NCBI GenBank assembly: GCA_029204225.1
Contig: CM055092.1
Coordinates: 101,555,789-101,619,788, forward strand
Direction of reading: 5' to 3'
From: Diphasiastrum complanatum
Taxonomy: Eukaryota > Streptophyta > Lycopodiopsida > Lycopodiales > Lycopodiaceae
DNA length: 64,000 nt
Below the pieces are notes generated by a model that saw nothing but the letters and a program-made list of their open reading frames with translations, was not told the DNA's origin and searched no databases. This document shows positions 50,331 to 63,037 of the stretch, piece by piece. Both the position numbers and the translations under genes were made by a program. Numbering within the stretch: position 1 is the stretch's first letter; each line of letters begins with the position of its first letter.

Positions 50331-53300
50331 ATTCCCATTTTGGTCGTATTTGGAACATTGTTTGGACCGGAAGAAATGAGGACAATGTTGAGTCAATACA
50401 ATCTAGCACAAAGTACAACAAGCAATTTAGTATAGTTGTCTATAAAGAGCCCAAGCATCTCAATAATCAAAAGCTATCAAATTTGTGTCCAATCCCTATG
50501 AGAACTATAAGAAGCCTTATAGAAAACCCTAATACATCATTTGAAATATAATAGAGGCGACACCTTTGGAGAGAAATAGTGATCTCACTTGTTAAGTGCC
50601 CTTATATGTATGTCCTTCAATATTGAATGGTCTTAACATCAGATAGAATAGCCTTGTTCAACTATTTAAGCTTCTTACTCAATAGATGAATTCCTTTTCA
50701 AGTTGGGTTTTTTGGGCTTGAATCTTGGAGATTGGGTTGTTGGGAAATAAATCAAAATTGAAGTTCTTAGTATCAGATGCTTTGCTGATGGGAATAATGA
50801 AAATTTCATATTTGACTTTTATCTTTTGAAGAGATTGATTCACTTTTATTCATCATATTGTGGGGTGTCAAAATGAGGATCCTAACAATGTCTCCTTTAC
50901 TAATATATCCAAATCAAGGATTGCATAATGATATTAAATCTCTTTGATCATGTGACATATTGGCATCAATGAAGGATTACAGACAACAAACATCATTCAC
51001 AAACATTCTACAACAAAGAAAATTTAGTGAACAATATTGGCCATTGATCGCTCAAGTAGATTTCTAGCTAAGATCTCGATTCCCCAAGAACACATTGAAT
51101 GTCCTTACAAGAAGCTCAAGACACCAAAGTCATAATATAAGAAATGATGGAAGGTTTCAACCATGACTTCCTAAAGGTCATTAGGGTTTCCACAATAAAA
51201 ATAGTCTTATCCGAATTAAGGAGGGTTCCAAACTTAATAAAGTAATGTGGTAAAATAATTGTGAGCCCCAAAAAGTATGCGGGTACTTGGAGAAGGCCTG
51301 GACCGTGTCCATAACACAAACTAAAGAAGGCTTCAACACCGAAGTGGGAGAAATGAGTGGAATCCAAATGTGAATTTGATAATGAGCACAATTATTTGTA
51401 TCATTTGAACTCAAATTCAAAATTAGCTAGGTTAACGAGTAGTTATCTCTTGTAACAAGTACTCTTACGCTTTGAGTGGGACCCCCACCTTATGTGATTA
51501 ACAAGTCCTTCAGGGTCCTATTTAGCACTTTACATTCCTTAACCTACCTTGGAATCACTATCACAACTTTCTTAAGGTTTGTGATGATTTTTGGAAGTTT
51601 TGGGCAGATTTTCAATTGCACAAGTTTGTATGTTTGGAGATTGTGCTAATATTATGTTGGCATGTGCAGAAACTAGGCAAGACCCTTTTGACTCGACAAT
51701 TTCTATGTTTTGCAAAGGTGCGACCAACTTTTCAAAAATTCTAGCAAAAATACCCAACATGATGCTTACTTGTGGCTTACGAAATGAGCAATAGGATTGC
51801 AGAAATCATTTTTCATGATGCGTTACCACGATAGCCTTTCAAATTAGTTAGTGTCGTGATTACATCAACTTGTTGGTTCTATATGATAGGTACGATAGGC
51901 ATTCACTTTTTATCTTTTGACTTGACCTCAAGCTTCATGAACTACCAAATTTTGAATGTTGAAACATGTCATGAAGTTGTTTAAATGGAAGAAACTTTTG
52001 GTTTGCAAATAAAAAGAAGCCATTGTTATCACATTCTCAAGGTAAAGTGTTAGCGATTAAAATTTTAGGATCATCATGGTTATAGCCCTTCATGAACATT
52101 CAAATTTATATATTCAAAGATTCTTTCTTTGAAATTTACACTTAAATTATGCGTATACATGATTGGAAACTTGGTGTTATATGCTCTTTAGATGCACAAT
52201 CTTTTGACTTGACCTATAGTTTGGAAGTTTGATGTTATCCACTCTTTAGGAGCACAATATTTTGAAGTATTTGACCTATAAGATTGATATGGGACTATTT
52301 TGAATCTAGAGTACATGCTCGAAGCACTCTTACTTGTAATGTGTTACTTGTTTAAGTAATGTCATCGCACACTGTAGCATGTAAATGTTATGTTGCAAGT
52401 AGAGTTTTTTTTAAAAATATGGATCATGCACCATCTAGAAAAATAATTTGCATGCTATGATGGAGGTTGAATTATTTTCTTATCTTTCCTTGATTACCCA
52501 CATGTTGTGATTGCTCGCAAGGTTAGATGAACGTGGGTTTTTAAGGTTCGCAGGCTTGGAGCCAAATATTATGGACAAGGACATATAGATCATATAATTT
52601 CACGTGGTCTTGTTTTTGTTATCTTTATATATTAGAGACTTGGTTCATCATTTACAGTAGTCTTCACATATAATGAAGACATTTTGTTACCAAGCCTTAG
52701 TTATTATGACCAATGTTCATTGTAGATGAAAAGGTCATCTAAGAATACCACTAGGCATTAGACGAGAAATTTTGTTCATATATTGTTGAAATAACCCAAG
52801 CGTATTCATTAACCAAAAGGAAACATTAAGAATTGAAAGCAAACAAATTGGTACAACAATAGATGTCCAATATTTATATCAGAATTGGTACGAGGAATTT
52901 CATTCCTTCAAGAAGATCCCTAACCACTCTATTCGGAATTCCAGAGATATCAAAAATCCATCTAGATTTCACATATCGTATAGGCACATATCTATCACAA
53001 CCAAGCACTGGAGAATCCATAAATTTTTTTCTTGATGGATAACAATAATCCATTTTTGAAATGGTGATTTAATGAAAAGGTCTCTCCCACATGGCTTACT
53101 GTCACATTATCAACTCATTCTAGCTAGTAATAAGCTTTATAAATCTCTCCATCAGAGAGCACTTCTCTAAGGGAAAGCTTTTCCCGCTATTAATAGCTTC
53201 AATGCGAGCCATGTATTAACTAAGTCTTTTTTCAACCAAATCATACAAAAATGATGATCATTCTCATGGTCATATAGATATCCAACATGAATTCATCTTT

Positions 53301-54929
53301 ATCGAATTCAACTTTAAAAAAAATTCTTTATGGAATCATCCATGACTTGGTATTATGCAATTTTCCTACATGGATCTCCAAAAATCCAAATTACATAATA
53401 CAAGCACTTCACTAACCCTGATGTCCATTTCTTCCCCCCTTAGAATTTTCGCCCCCTCCGAAAAGTTTCCTCTAGTTAAGGTATAAAGAATTTTTATAAG
53501 CAAGTAGTAAATGCCAAAATTATGTTGGTTTTTCCTTTTCATTGCCTGACTTTAGCATTACTCTGTTATCAGTTTAGGATAATTAATGAAAGTACATGAA
53601 TGGAGAAATTCCGAAATAGGATTTTCGAACTTTCTCACAGTATTCAACAGAACATGAGAGAAATTGATGGCATGAAGTATCGTCTGGGATTGTTTGAAGA
53701 TCGGATCCTATATTTGGATATAGGATGGCCAGTTAATCTTTTTGATTTTCTGGTGATAAAAAAAGTTGATGGTATGGGACATCAATGATTCCGAAGAAAA
53801 TTCTTGTGCGAGAGTGATCTGTAGACCAGTGATTAGTGTTTACAATAATGGTAATACTAATGGGTGACTCCATTGGTCAATCATTTAGGATACTTTGGGA
53901 AATTATGAGATATAGATCTGGATCTATGATGGTATCTCATAATTTACAAATCGGAAACCCTTAATGCTATTTCTCACCTTCTAAAGAACCCTTATTTCTT
54001 TTGAATTTCTCAAATATAGACATCTGATAAAATTCATGCGATCCTTCCAACGTGAAAATTATTTCCTGAAGGATTGTTATCATCATGTGAATTACTACTT
54101 TTGTTGCTAGGGCTTGGAATTTGAGACGTTCCAAGATAGTTGTATTTCAATTTCTTAAACCCAAATCGTCTTTTATGCATAGATAGATCTCAAATGGATG
54201 ATGGTTACTGTCACTCGTGTTGAAAATGTTTGGAAGAAAAGTCCTGTGTATAATGGAGTAATCCTTATTTTGGAAGGCACTTATTATTGAATTTTCATGA
54301 GTCTTCTCTCTAGTTAACTTTTGTAAGAAATTGGTAATTTCTATAAAAGGAGGGGTGAAGTGATAGATAGAAGTCTATCAAAGGATCTATCAGTGGCACA
54401 ATTTTCGGATAAGAGAAATTATCTAGGGATTGTATTAAACAATCTAGAACTAGAGCTGGTTCTGAAATTGAAAATCATTATGAGTAGTACTGTGTAAGAT
54501 CAAAAGTTACTAATCCTAGATTTGTGCATGATAGAAGTTTGATCATATCGGTGAATCTGGAATGTTTGTATTGGATCAACCTAATCTTAGTGGATGCAAG
54601 GATCAGGAAAGGAGTTGATTAAGTAGAAGAAATTATGTGGTAAGAGTTAAGTTGGGTTGAAAAACTCGTGAGAGAGGATGTGTTCTCAGTCTCAGAGATT
54701 TCCCAGATATGTTATTTACTCATGAGGAATAGAATTTTGTAGTAGCTAAGTTACAAGATACTTAGTGAGATATGAGAGTAACATATGCAAATTTTGAAGG
54801 AATCTGCCAGATAAGGACATATGTGTATGTACTAGGTCATAGTGAGATTGTTCTCATATGTGCACGTTTAATATTGTATGGATCTACTATGTACTCTTAA
54901 TTACTCAGTTCATTAGTGTTTGTATCCCA
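50331..54929. other. no gene recognised
   Basis: AT-rich DNA with no coding signal I can support. 51040-51150 resembles the insert at 39531-39640 and may be an LTR scrap. Confidence 0.4.
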
Positions 54930-55212
54930 GAGAGCTCAATTGGATAGTGAAATGTTTCATCAGGAGAGCGAGGATCGATGGAAGGGCGTCAACTCAGTTG
55001 TGTCGCGGAAGCCTGAAATTCTTATGCATTTAACAAAGCCTCATTTGTTTGCTCTTACGACAGTAGCAATGTGCAAACTTCTTTGTGGCTGGCAAGATGA
55101 TGCATGGATGCATGGCCACAAATCCCTCCAGATGGATCCAAATTATCGTCTCTTTTGCATCAACTCTCAATCACACTTTCCTGAACATCGCAAATTGACG
55201 ATAAATTGTGGG
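54930..55212 (+). other. possible internal exon or decayed ORF
   Basis: An open stretch of about 94 codons (RAQLDSEMFHQESEDRWKGV ... FPEHRKLTINCG) bounded by a plausible acceptor (GTATCCCAG) and donor (GTAAGA). No family recognised and no partner exons found. Could be TE-derived. Confidence 0.2.
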
Positions 55213-56370
55213 TAAGAGATGTTTAGTTTTCAAAGTTTAGAAACTAAAATTTGTGTTTTGCTATAGGCGTCATGCAATGATGATCAAACTAAACCTCTCG
55301 CAAATTTTTGTCTCCATGTATGTGGTTTCTCTAGTAGTGAATCTTTGGTGCCACAAGATCCTCCTTGCCAAACACCAATGTTCTTTACCTTTACTAGGAT
55401 TTTGCATAACACTATTTAGCTCATAAAACATAGTGGTTAAGCTTTGTAAAGATAAACCATATAAGGCTTTGAAATTCTTTTTATGAAGAATAACATTCTT
55501 CAAGGATGATTCTCTATCCACTATTTGTCATCTTAAGCACACATGATCTTGTCCAATCATTCTTACTACGCCTTGTAAGTACAATATCATGGAGTTGAAG
55601 AAAGATATGAAGATCTTTCACTCCTAGATCTATATAAAGTATCTTTCCAAGAAAATTCATTATTATAGAGCAAAAGTTAAACAATGTGTTTCCCCTCAAA
55701 TTCACAAAGCAAAGAAGAATTGGTGTAATCACCATCATACATAAAAAAGTGATAATGCTCACTCCACATGAACTTGGGAGTACATGACAACTTGAGAGTA
55801 CATAGATCACCAACATGCCTTGTCTACCACTTCTTGAATGCTAGCTTGAGTCCATCCAAAACTTGTTGATAGACCCTTCACTTCTTGGTCACCAGTAAGA
55901 TACATGATGAGATATGTTTTGTTTTGGTCAACACCAAGATCCACCAATGCAACATCTCTTTAGTATGGAAAACTTAAATATAGGAGCCAACAATCCAAGA
56001 TTAGAAAACAATACTTTGCTCTTGCTAGGTTCCATCCTTCGATTTCCATTTCGAGTCATCTGTGTCATCTTATGGCTTTACTTCAATACATGTAACAACA
56101 TCCCACAACTCACTGACGATTAGCAAGGTCTTCATCTTAAATTTCCATAAATGATAATTGGATCCATTTAGCTTGTCTGCAATAAGACCGGATTTACTTT
56201 GAGAATCCATCTGGAACTTTAATCTGTCGACGTTAAGAGAGATACTGTGTTATGGAAATCAATTCTCTGATATTGAAACAAATTGATTCCAATTGAAGAA
56301 TTTGATATCGCAAAAGATATCAAGTATTAGAGCTTGCGCTCTGATATAGTATTAGGCCTTGAAGAATCAA
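55213..56370 (-). other. possible decayed LTR-retroelement interior
   Basis: Minus-strand downstream side of a primer-binding-like site at 56371-56383. A few coding-like stretches occur on the minus strand (RRILWHQRFTTRE near 55340; KNDWTRSCVLKMTNSG near 55540), faintly copia pre-integrase-like, with many stops. Not firmly assignable. Confidence 0.25.
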
Positions 56371-56383
56371 CGCTTTGATACCA
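56371..56383 (-). promoter_or_regulatory. retroelement primer-binding site next to an LTR end
   Basis: TGGTATCAAAGCG on the minus strand right after ...CCAACA, a typical LTR 3' end. The LTR would extend upward from 56384; its start is undefined. Confidence 0.5.
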
Positions 56384-57500
56384 TGTTGGAAAGAGGTGTG
56401 TGAAAAGATAGGTCGAATAAGATTCGAATAAAAAAAATTCGAACGACAAGAATTAGAACTTATCGTGCGCAACGGAATAAAGTATATTTCTCTTTCTCTA
56501 TGCACGACTACGCTTATCAATTTCGAACAAAACAATAGTGATAGAAATCACGTTCAATCTTATAGTAACTAACTTTAAAATCATTAGTACTACAATGATT
56601 ACATTGCCAAACATTAAAGCATTGAATAATCAGACAAATAACCAGTCGCGAAGAACTATAGAGATGCATACAGTCTGATACGAACCTGAACACAATAATA
56701 AGATAGTATTGATTCGGTATGAAAACAAAACAGATGTAAATGAGTATAACTAGTTGCGGATCGAAGCAGCGTACTCTAAGTTAACTCTGAGAGACTAAAT
56801 ATAAGTCTGAATTAAACGCAACTACTGATAAGCAGAAGCAAAATAGCAATATTGATGTCTATTTCTCAAGATAGCTTGAATTTAATGCCTACACACAAGA
56901 ATGCTCAATTTTGATCCTCACCTATGGACATGGCTCATTGAGTGATCAAATTTGAACGATATCGATGTTTAATCTCTTGTTGTTAGTGTTGAACCCTATG
57001 ACACAAGATATCCCACATTTCATTTCACTTGATATCAATCATTTGTGGCCCTTATCGCTCAAGTGTGTTCATTGAGTGATAAAATCAAATGGATTCTAAA
57101 CTTAGGACAACTACATAGCTCAAATTTCACGCATATGGCTTAAGTTAAAGCTCAAATTTAATGCATAACATGTAATTTTGGACTTTATTAGTTGACATGG
57201 CTCATTGAGTGATCAAGTTAAATCATTTATAAGTCTAGTACATTTAGATCGTTTGAATTTGATTGCCTATTGATGAAGTTGACCCCTATCATCGAATCGA
57301 TTGGTTGAGAGATTTAAAAGAGAATGTCATCATCGGTGGAATAATTCCCACTGGTACTAGATGTGAAGAAATAATTTGGCAATGAGATAGCTTAAATTCA
57401 ATGTATATCACTCAAGATGGCTTGATTTTGAACATTATCACTCAAAAATGTCCATTAAGTGATGAAATTAGAGGATACGGAAATAATGGTTTGTTTAAAT
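56384..57500 (-). repeat. probable LTR region with a ~133-bp periodic motif
   Basis: TCATTGAGTGAT(C/A)AAATT-like words recur near 56937, 57069, 57203 and 57452 (spacing 132, 134, 249), with CACTCAAGATGGCTTGA-type words between. No gene. Confidence 0.4.
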
Positions 57501-57709
57501 AATTTATTATCATTATTAATATATGTGAATTTATTTTATTTTCAATATGATGGTTTACATTAATTCATATTATATGTGTTTTATTCAAGCTTTATGTACA
57601 TTTTTGTTTTTATTGAAACTTAATACATTTTAGAAATCACTCATATTGTGTAAACGTTCTTTTCAATCTCATTTATTAAGTATTTTTTATGACCTCTTTA
57701 TAGGCACGT

Positions 57710-57957
57710 GCAGGGGACGTTTTGAAGGAAGATAAAGAAACAATCTTGATGAAGTTTTTTCAAGCTCGCACTTCGAAGGAGTTGTATGCAAATTTAGGAA
57801 AATATTATTCGACCACTTTTCCATATGGGGCTACCATGCGAAAAAGTTCATTGAACATTGATAGTAGTAGTGACATTATTGATGAGGTCGTCCAATTTCT
57901 TTTTCAAGAAATTTCTAGGAAGTTAGGGTTACACCATGTGCATGTGTGCAACTAAAT
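57710..57957 (+). other. possible 3'-terminal exon of an unrecognised gene
   Basis: After an acceptor-like GCACGTGCAG an open frame of about 80 codons (DVLKEDKETILMKFFQARTS, KELYANLGKYYSTTFPYGAT, SDIIDEVVQFLFQEISRKLG) ends at TAA near 57953. It looks more protein-like than its surroundings, but I do not recognise it and no other exon was found. Confidence 0.25.
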
Positions 57958-58354
57958 TGCACAAGGATTGATGATTTTGTGTTGTCGAATATTGTGAAAT
58001 TTTGTTTTTGAATTCCTCATATAGTACATTTTTTTTTGTCTAATAAAAGGACAAGAAGTTTATTCATATTTCAAATTTTCTTCTATGTATAGCAACCATT
58101 GAAATTGCAATTTTCAATTGATGAATAATCTTTTTGTTGTAAATTTTTGTTGTGAAAAACCTGCACCTTTATCTTTTGATCTAAAAATCTTCCAAAACTC
58201 CACCTGCATGAATGAGATAGATGGACAGTTCAATAAAATAAGAACAGGACTGCCACATTTCTAATAAGATTTGAAATCATAAACTTTGAGAGTACAGTGG
58301 TCTACATATACTGCTTTTCAGTCCCTGAACAGTTATTTCATGTTGATTACTACT
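57958..58354. other. no gene recognised
   Basis: AT-rich spacer between the possible exon and the Roc-COR pseudogene. Confidence 0.4.
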
Positions 58355-59560
58355 TCAAATTGCACTTCTGTATACTCGTACCTGAAGGCGTGGGAAGAAC
58401 CCCAGTACACTCCAACCTGCGTCCAATGTACACGCAATCAGGGGACTGTTCGGCCGATAGCCAGCTCAATGATCTAGTTCCTCCCTCAGTGACAGACGCA
58501 TTAATTCGATTTGATAAAGAAGTTGGGATAAAAATCTTTTATGTGTCCACCTCAAAGCACATGTTTAATTACAACATTAATTTTATCAAGTCTTCTGTTG
58601 TGATTTCTGGCTCTCTGTGAACGGAACTAGCGCAAAAACCTGTCGCTTTAGAGAGTGGGGATTTTAGGATATGTTGTAGATGTTCTTTACGAGTGTAGCC
58701 ATCAGTTTGATCACTGATCTTTGGACTTTTGATAAGATGTCCCATGATCTCGTGACAAAACCAATGCGGGCAAAGTTGCAGCTACTGCTTGGAGTCTTCT
58801 TTCAATACTGTAAGGATCCTCATTTGTTTTTCCTCTCAAACTTGGTACTTTGTTGCAAAGATCAGCAAAGTTAGCCCATTGGAGGAGAGGTCGATAAGGA
58901 TTTCGTTTATTCCATTCAGTAATGACACCTTGCATTTCAGCAAATTCCTCAAAGACGTCGGGTAATCTCGCAAAGATGGTAGGAATGACTGAGCTAATGC
59001 CATCAATCACTGAAGCAACTGATGAAATCGAGCGAGAATCAATCACATGAAAAGATCCTTCGAAGTCAATAACATTTTGAAATTTCCTCCGTACATCATT
59101 TACAGGGCCTACCATACATTCCCGAAATTCACTGTCTTGTAAACAATCAGAGTTGGTAAACACAATAATGACATGAGGGCGATATACATATACCTGACCG
59201 CATTGTGTTTGAAGCAATAAAGCGTAGCCAATACAATAGCTCATCCTCAATTTCGCGTTGTTGGTTTCTCTGTTGGTGTTTGCCGTTGCTTGTCATCTCA
59301 AATGGATTGCACACAAGTAAGAATGTGCAAATGTTACCTTTGTCAGTAGTAAGGTTGGGAACCACAGGGTCATGAAATGAGTGGAACTCCTGTTGCCAGC
59401 CAAGTCCCAAAAGAGATTTGAACGCGACCCACTACCAAACACTCAACCTCGATCCCACGTGTACGCTGTTGCGACTCGCTTCCAATAGATTGGAACCTTG
59501 AAAACAAATCTCATACTCCCAAAACATGTTCCCAAGAAGATGGTTGCCAAATGGTATACA
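58355..59560 (-). pseudogene. Roc-COR (ROCO) GTPase pseudogene, TORNADO1-like
   Basis: Read on the minus strand with several frame changes, the order is that of a ROCO protein. The Roc GTPase switch region comes first (SQQRTRGIEVECLV at about 59450-59490; a G3-like motif ending GWQQEFHSFHD at about 59370-59410, with a 1-base deletion inside the expected DLAGQ). Then ICTFLLVCNPFEM, ELLYWLRFIAS and PHVIIVFTNSDCL. The COR domain follows (ITEWNKRNPYRPLLQWANFA, CNKVPSLRGKT, RRLQAVAATL), then in a second frame HWFCHEIMGHLIKSPKI, EPEITTEDLIKLML, and in a third CVYIGRRLEC. The plant protein with this architecture is TRN1 (LRR-Roc-COR). No LRR part is seen. At least four frameshifts or gaps; non-functional. 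The retroelement piece at 59770 lies just upstream. Confidence 0.7.
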
Positions 59561-59769
59561 AGCCTCCATTTCATTGATTTGCGTAAGGTCATTTTTTCTA
59601 TAGAGAGAAACATATAATTATACAAACTGTGTATTCAAAATAATATCCTTGCTTTTATTAAAAATGATAAAAAAATCATGATCATATTTAAAATATTACC
59701 GTAGAACGGTAAAAATGAATTAGACTACCCAATAGCTAAGTAAAACTTAAAATAGTAAGCTAACTATTC
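59561..59769. other. short spacer
   Basis: AT-rich sequence between the ROCO pseudogene and the retroelement; nothing recognised. Confidence 0.4.
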
Positions 59770-61030
59770 AAAGTTCACTGCTTGATGTAAATCACTAATT
59801 AAAATAGATCCAGTAGTAGGTAATGCAGGAAGCTTTGAAGCAGCCACTCCTGCAAACTGAGCCCATCGAAGAATTGAAAGCACCTGTGAACGTTGTAATG
59901 CAATAGAAATGCGTTGACGGTAGAAAGAAACAATGACGGATGGTAAGGTAATGCTTTGTCCTTGGCGTTTCACCATAAGCTCCACACATAAAGATAAAAA
60001 AATATTAAATTTCTTGTGAAGATAGCCATATGTTTCCAAGGCAAAGGGAATGAAATCTTCACCGGGTGCACGATCATTATAATCTCGTTCCTTTTCTTGA
60101 GCTGCGTGAGATGCAGCGGTCCCTTGCCTGGTGGAAAAATGACGAAGGAGTTCCTAACGAGAGGGATCAGCAATGACAACATCTCCTAGAGTACGAATTC
60201 CATCACGCGAGAGAACAAGGTCAACTCGTCGTTGAGAAGATTGCGAAGAAGGCCCTGGTGAAATGTGTGTCTGTTCTCGAACAACATGAAAACTACTATC
60301 ATGAGCAATAGCAGCAAGGGCATCACGAATGGAATCATGTGACTCCGCCTAAGGGGCATCGCATAAGATGAGTACCCAAGGAATCCAACACATGCCCACA
60401 TGCACACTTAGAGAGACCAATTAACATTGGATGTGGAAGTCCCAATCTGGTTCGAAGGGCAGCTATAAACAAGTCATTGTTGAGTCGCAATAGTGGAAGA
60501 ACTGGGCGTGCAACCAGCCAAGCCCCTGCACTTGGACCAGCACAAGAAAGAAGATGAGCTCATGCATCAAAAAGTGAATCATTGATAAGTTGACCGAAGG
60601 AATAAGAGTGAAGAAGCTCCATAATAGTCTTTTGAAAAACCAATCATTGATTTGTCACCAAAGATTCAAAGGAAGGCACAAAAGGCTGTACAAGTGGTGG
60701 AAGTAAACCTCGAACAGTGCAAAGAGTGTACTGAAAAGCAAAACTGCCAGTCTCCACATGAGCCACTGTATCAAGAAGAAGAGGTTGGTTACCCTGCTGA
60801 AACCTGGAAACTAGTGCAGAAGCAACAAGATCCCAACTTCTGAGAAAAGCAGCTGGTGCAATGCAAGCAATAGATACTAGGCCAACACTACCAGAGGAGG
60901 TAGGAAGAGAAATTTGCCGCTTACAAAACTGACCTTCCCAAGTGTCAAAGGTTCCTGGCCCCAAAAGGCAACCAAATATGCCTAGTAAAGTATCATCAAA
61001 TTCCCGAAGCAAGGATAATATGTCAGGTGA
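59770..61030 (-). pseudogene. RT-type retroelement, C-terminal half with nuclease-like motif
   Basis: Minus strand. Upstream block 61012-60644: RISLPx-type segment (KRQISLPTSSGSVGLVSIAC, IAPAAFLRSWDLVASALVSR), which in RT-encoding elements follows the polymerase thumb. Middle: VDLVLSRDGIRTLGDVVIAD (about 60165-60230), a D...DVVIADP pattern as in restriction-like nuclease domains. End: PLPWKHMAIF/ALETYGYLHKKFNIFLSLC, SFYRQRISIALQRSQVLSIL, RWAQFAGVAAS (59830-60050). Stops and frameshifts throughout. The RT catalytic core is not in the window. Assignment rests on remembered similarity of the pattern, not on a search. Confidence 0.5.
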
Positions 61031-61099
61031 AGGAGGAACGCAACTGTATCGGGTTTATTTCCTAGCCTATCCTCAACCCAAGATCCAAGCAATCTAGCA

Positions 61100-62000
61100 T
61101 TAAGGAGATTCTAAAATGACCGCTCCATAGTTCAATATTTCTTTCACTCTATACGGGCATTCACCTGTGAGTTTCAATTTGCCTTTAATCAGTTTCGTCT
61201 TATACATTAGTGCTAGATCTCCTTCCTTCAAATCTTTTTTGTGTAAACGGTGATTGTGCCATGCCTTGCGATGGGCTTTCTTTGCTGCTAATGCATGTAC
61301 TGTCATCAATCTGGTCTCACGAAGTTTTTGTAAAGCCTCACGACACATTTGGAAGGATTTCGCATCATCCAACCGTTCTGTTGCTGCTATGCGTAGAGAT
61401 GGTATCAAAAGCTCAATTGGCATAACTGCATCTTGTCCATAAACAAGCTGAAACGACGTTTGATTCGTACTACCTTTGTAAGCGGTTTTGAATGCCCATA
61501 AAGCCGCATAAAGCTTATGTTTCCAATCAAAACGACTTGCTTCTACTGTTTTTGTCATAATGTTGTAGAGAATCTTGTTGGAAGATTTACCTTGACCATT
61601 ACCTCTTGGATAATACGGAGTACTAAACCAATGAATAACAAAAAAGTCTTCCAACAGACACTTTATTGTTTCATTCACAAAATGTGTTTCGCGATCACTA
61701 ACGATCTCGATAGGACATCCAAATCTAGTAATAAGATTTTCATCGAGAAACTTAGCCGTTGATTTTGCATCTGCAACTCGAACTGCTTTCACTTCAACCC
61801 ATTTGGTCATATAATCAGTTGCAACAATGATATATCTGGCCAGAGATCCTCTCGCCACAGGATGAATAGGTCCAACATAGTCGAGGCCCCATTTCTCGAA
61901 CGGTGCTTGCGATAAAACTGGAGGTAAAGGTTCATAATTCTGTCGAGTAGGATGACGTGCTCGTTGACAAACATCGCATGACTGAATATAATTTTATGTA
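61100..62000 (-). pseudogene. gypsy integrase (Tat/Athila-like)
   Basis: Open from about 62000 to the stop after GAVILESP at 61100. It begins CDVCQRARHPTRQN (zinc-binding Cys pair), then APFEKWGLDYVGPI, IIVATDYMTKWVE (first Asp), CPIEIVSDRETHF (second Asp) and YYPRGNGQGKSSNKILYNIM, where the catalytic Glu (normally NGQAE) is Lys. A C-terminal region (KEGDLALMYKTKLIKGKLKL) is present. Stops further upstream separate it from the H2C2 motif. Enzymatically dead by the Glu change. Confidence 0.85.
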
Positions 62001-62335
62001 TCTTTGTGAAGTGTAGGCCACCAACATCCTGATTGTAAAAGTTTTCGTACAATGATATCCGTTGAAAAATGTCCCCCGCCCATGCCATCAGGTGAGAAAA
62101 CATGATAAATCCAGGTATTTCATGCGACAAAACACATCTTCGTAAAATATCATCCATTCCTCGGCGATACAATTGTCCAACAATAAATTGATAAGGTTGT
62201 GCCTTATGAATTAATTGTCTCTTCTGTACTTTGGTCAAGGTATCATTGGGTTGACCAAGCATAAGATATTCAACAATATCTGTTGTCCACTTTGGTACTG
62301 CTTCTACATAAATGCAGCATCTGGTAGTTCATTAT

Positions 62336-63037
62336 CTACTTCAGTATTAACATGACTTTATAAGCATAAGTTCTCCATTCTGTTGCAAAAGCTATTTTGT
62401 GGCGGTCCGAAGGTGCTATAGTTACTTGGTTATAGCCAGTAAATCCATCTAGAAAATTGTACGCTTCCGCTCCAGCAAGACGGTCCAATATGCTTTCAGT
62501 AAAGGGTAACGGAAAGTGATCCTTTTGCGTCACTTTGTTCAAAGCTTTGAGATTCACACAAATTTTTATCTTCGCATTCTTCTTAGGAACGACCACAATT
62601 GGTGAAACCCATTCCGTATGTTTAATTTCATAAATTAAGTAAGCTTCAAGTAGTCTTTGCAACTCTTTCTTTATAAGATCCGTAACATTAGGATTACAAT
62701 GATAGAATTTTATGACCTTTGGAACTGCATCAAGCATTAAGGGTATTGTATGCTCAATAATTGAGATAGGAATCCCTTTGAGATCCTTGTACATACGAGC
62801 AAAATAGTCTTGATATTTGATCAATAACTTTCTTAACGCTTGAAATTGTTCAGGAGTAAGTTGCGCTCCAACTTGAACAATCTTTTCTGGGTATCCTGGT
62901 TCAGCAAGATTCATTGGCTGAGTCCTGGCTGGTCCATCATGAATCTCCTTGGTTTCTGGTTCTTTTTCCTTAGGTTCATGATGAGCTGTTGTAGTTGGTT
63001 TCTTTCCTTGCCTATCCTCAACCAAAGATCTAATCAA
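62336..63037 (-). pseudogene. gypsy reverse transcriptase N-terminal half
   Basis: About 230 codons: QALRKLLIKYQDYFARMYKD, the region equivalent to the MPGI/IEHTIPL segment, WVSPIVVVPKKNAKIKICVN, DHFPLPFTESILDRLAGAEA and FLDGFTGYNQVTIAPSDRHK (motif A, Asp present), KIAFATEWRTYAYKVM. It ends just before the YxDD motif, which is absent, as is RNase H. The adjoining sequence to 62262 leads into the integrase linker. Confidence 0.85.

Noticed and set aside
58297-58620. 107-codon plus-strand frame
   Set aside because: It is antisense to the COR part of the ROCO pseudogene, which reads convincingly on the minus strand.
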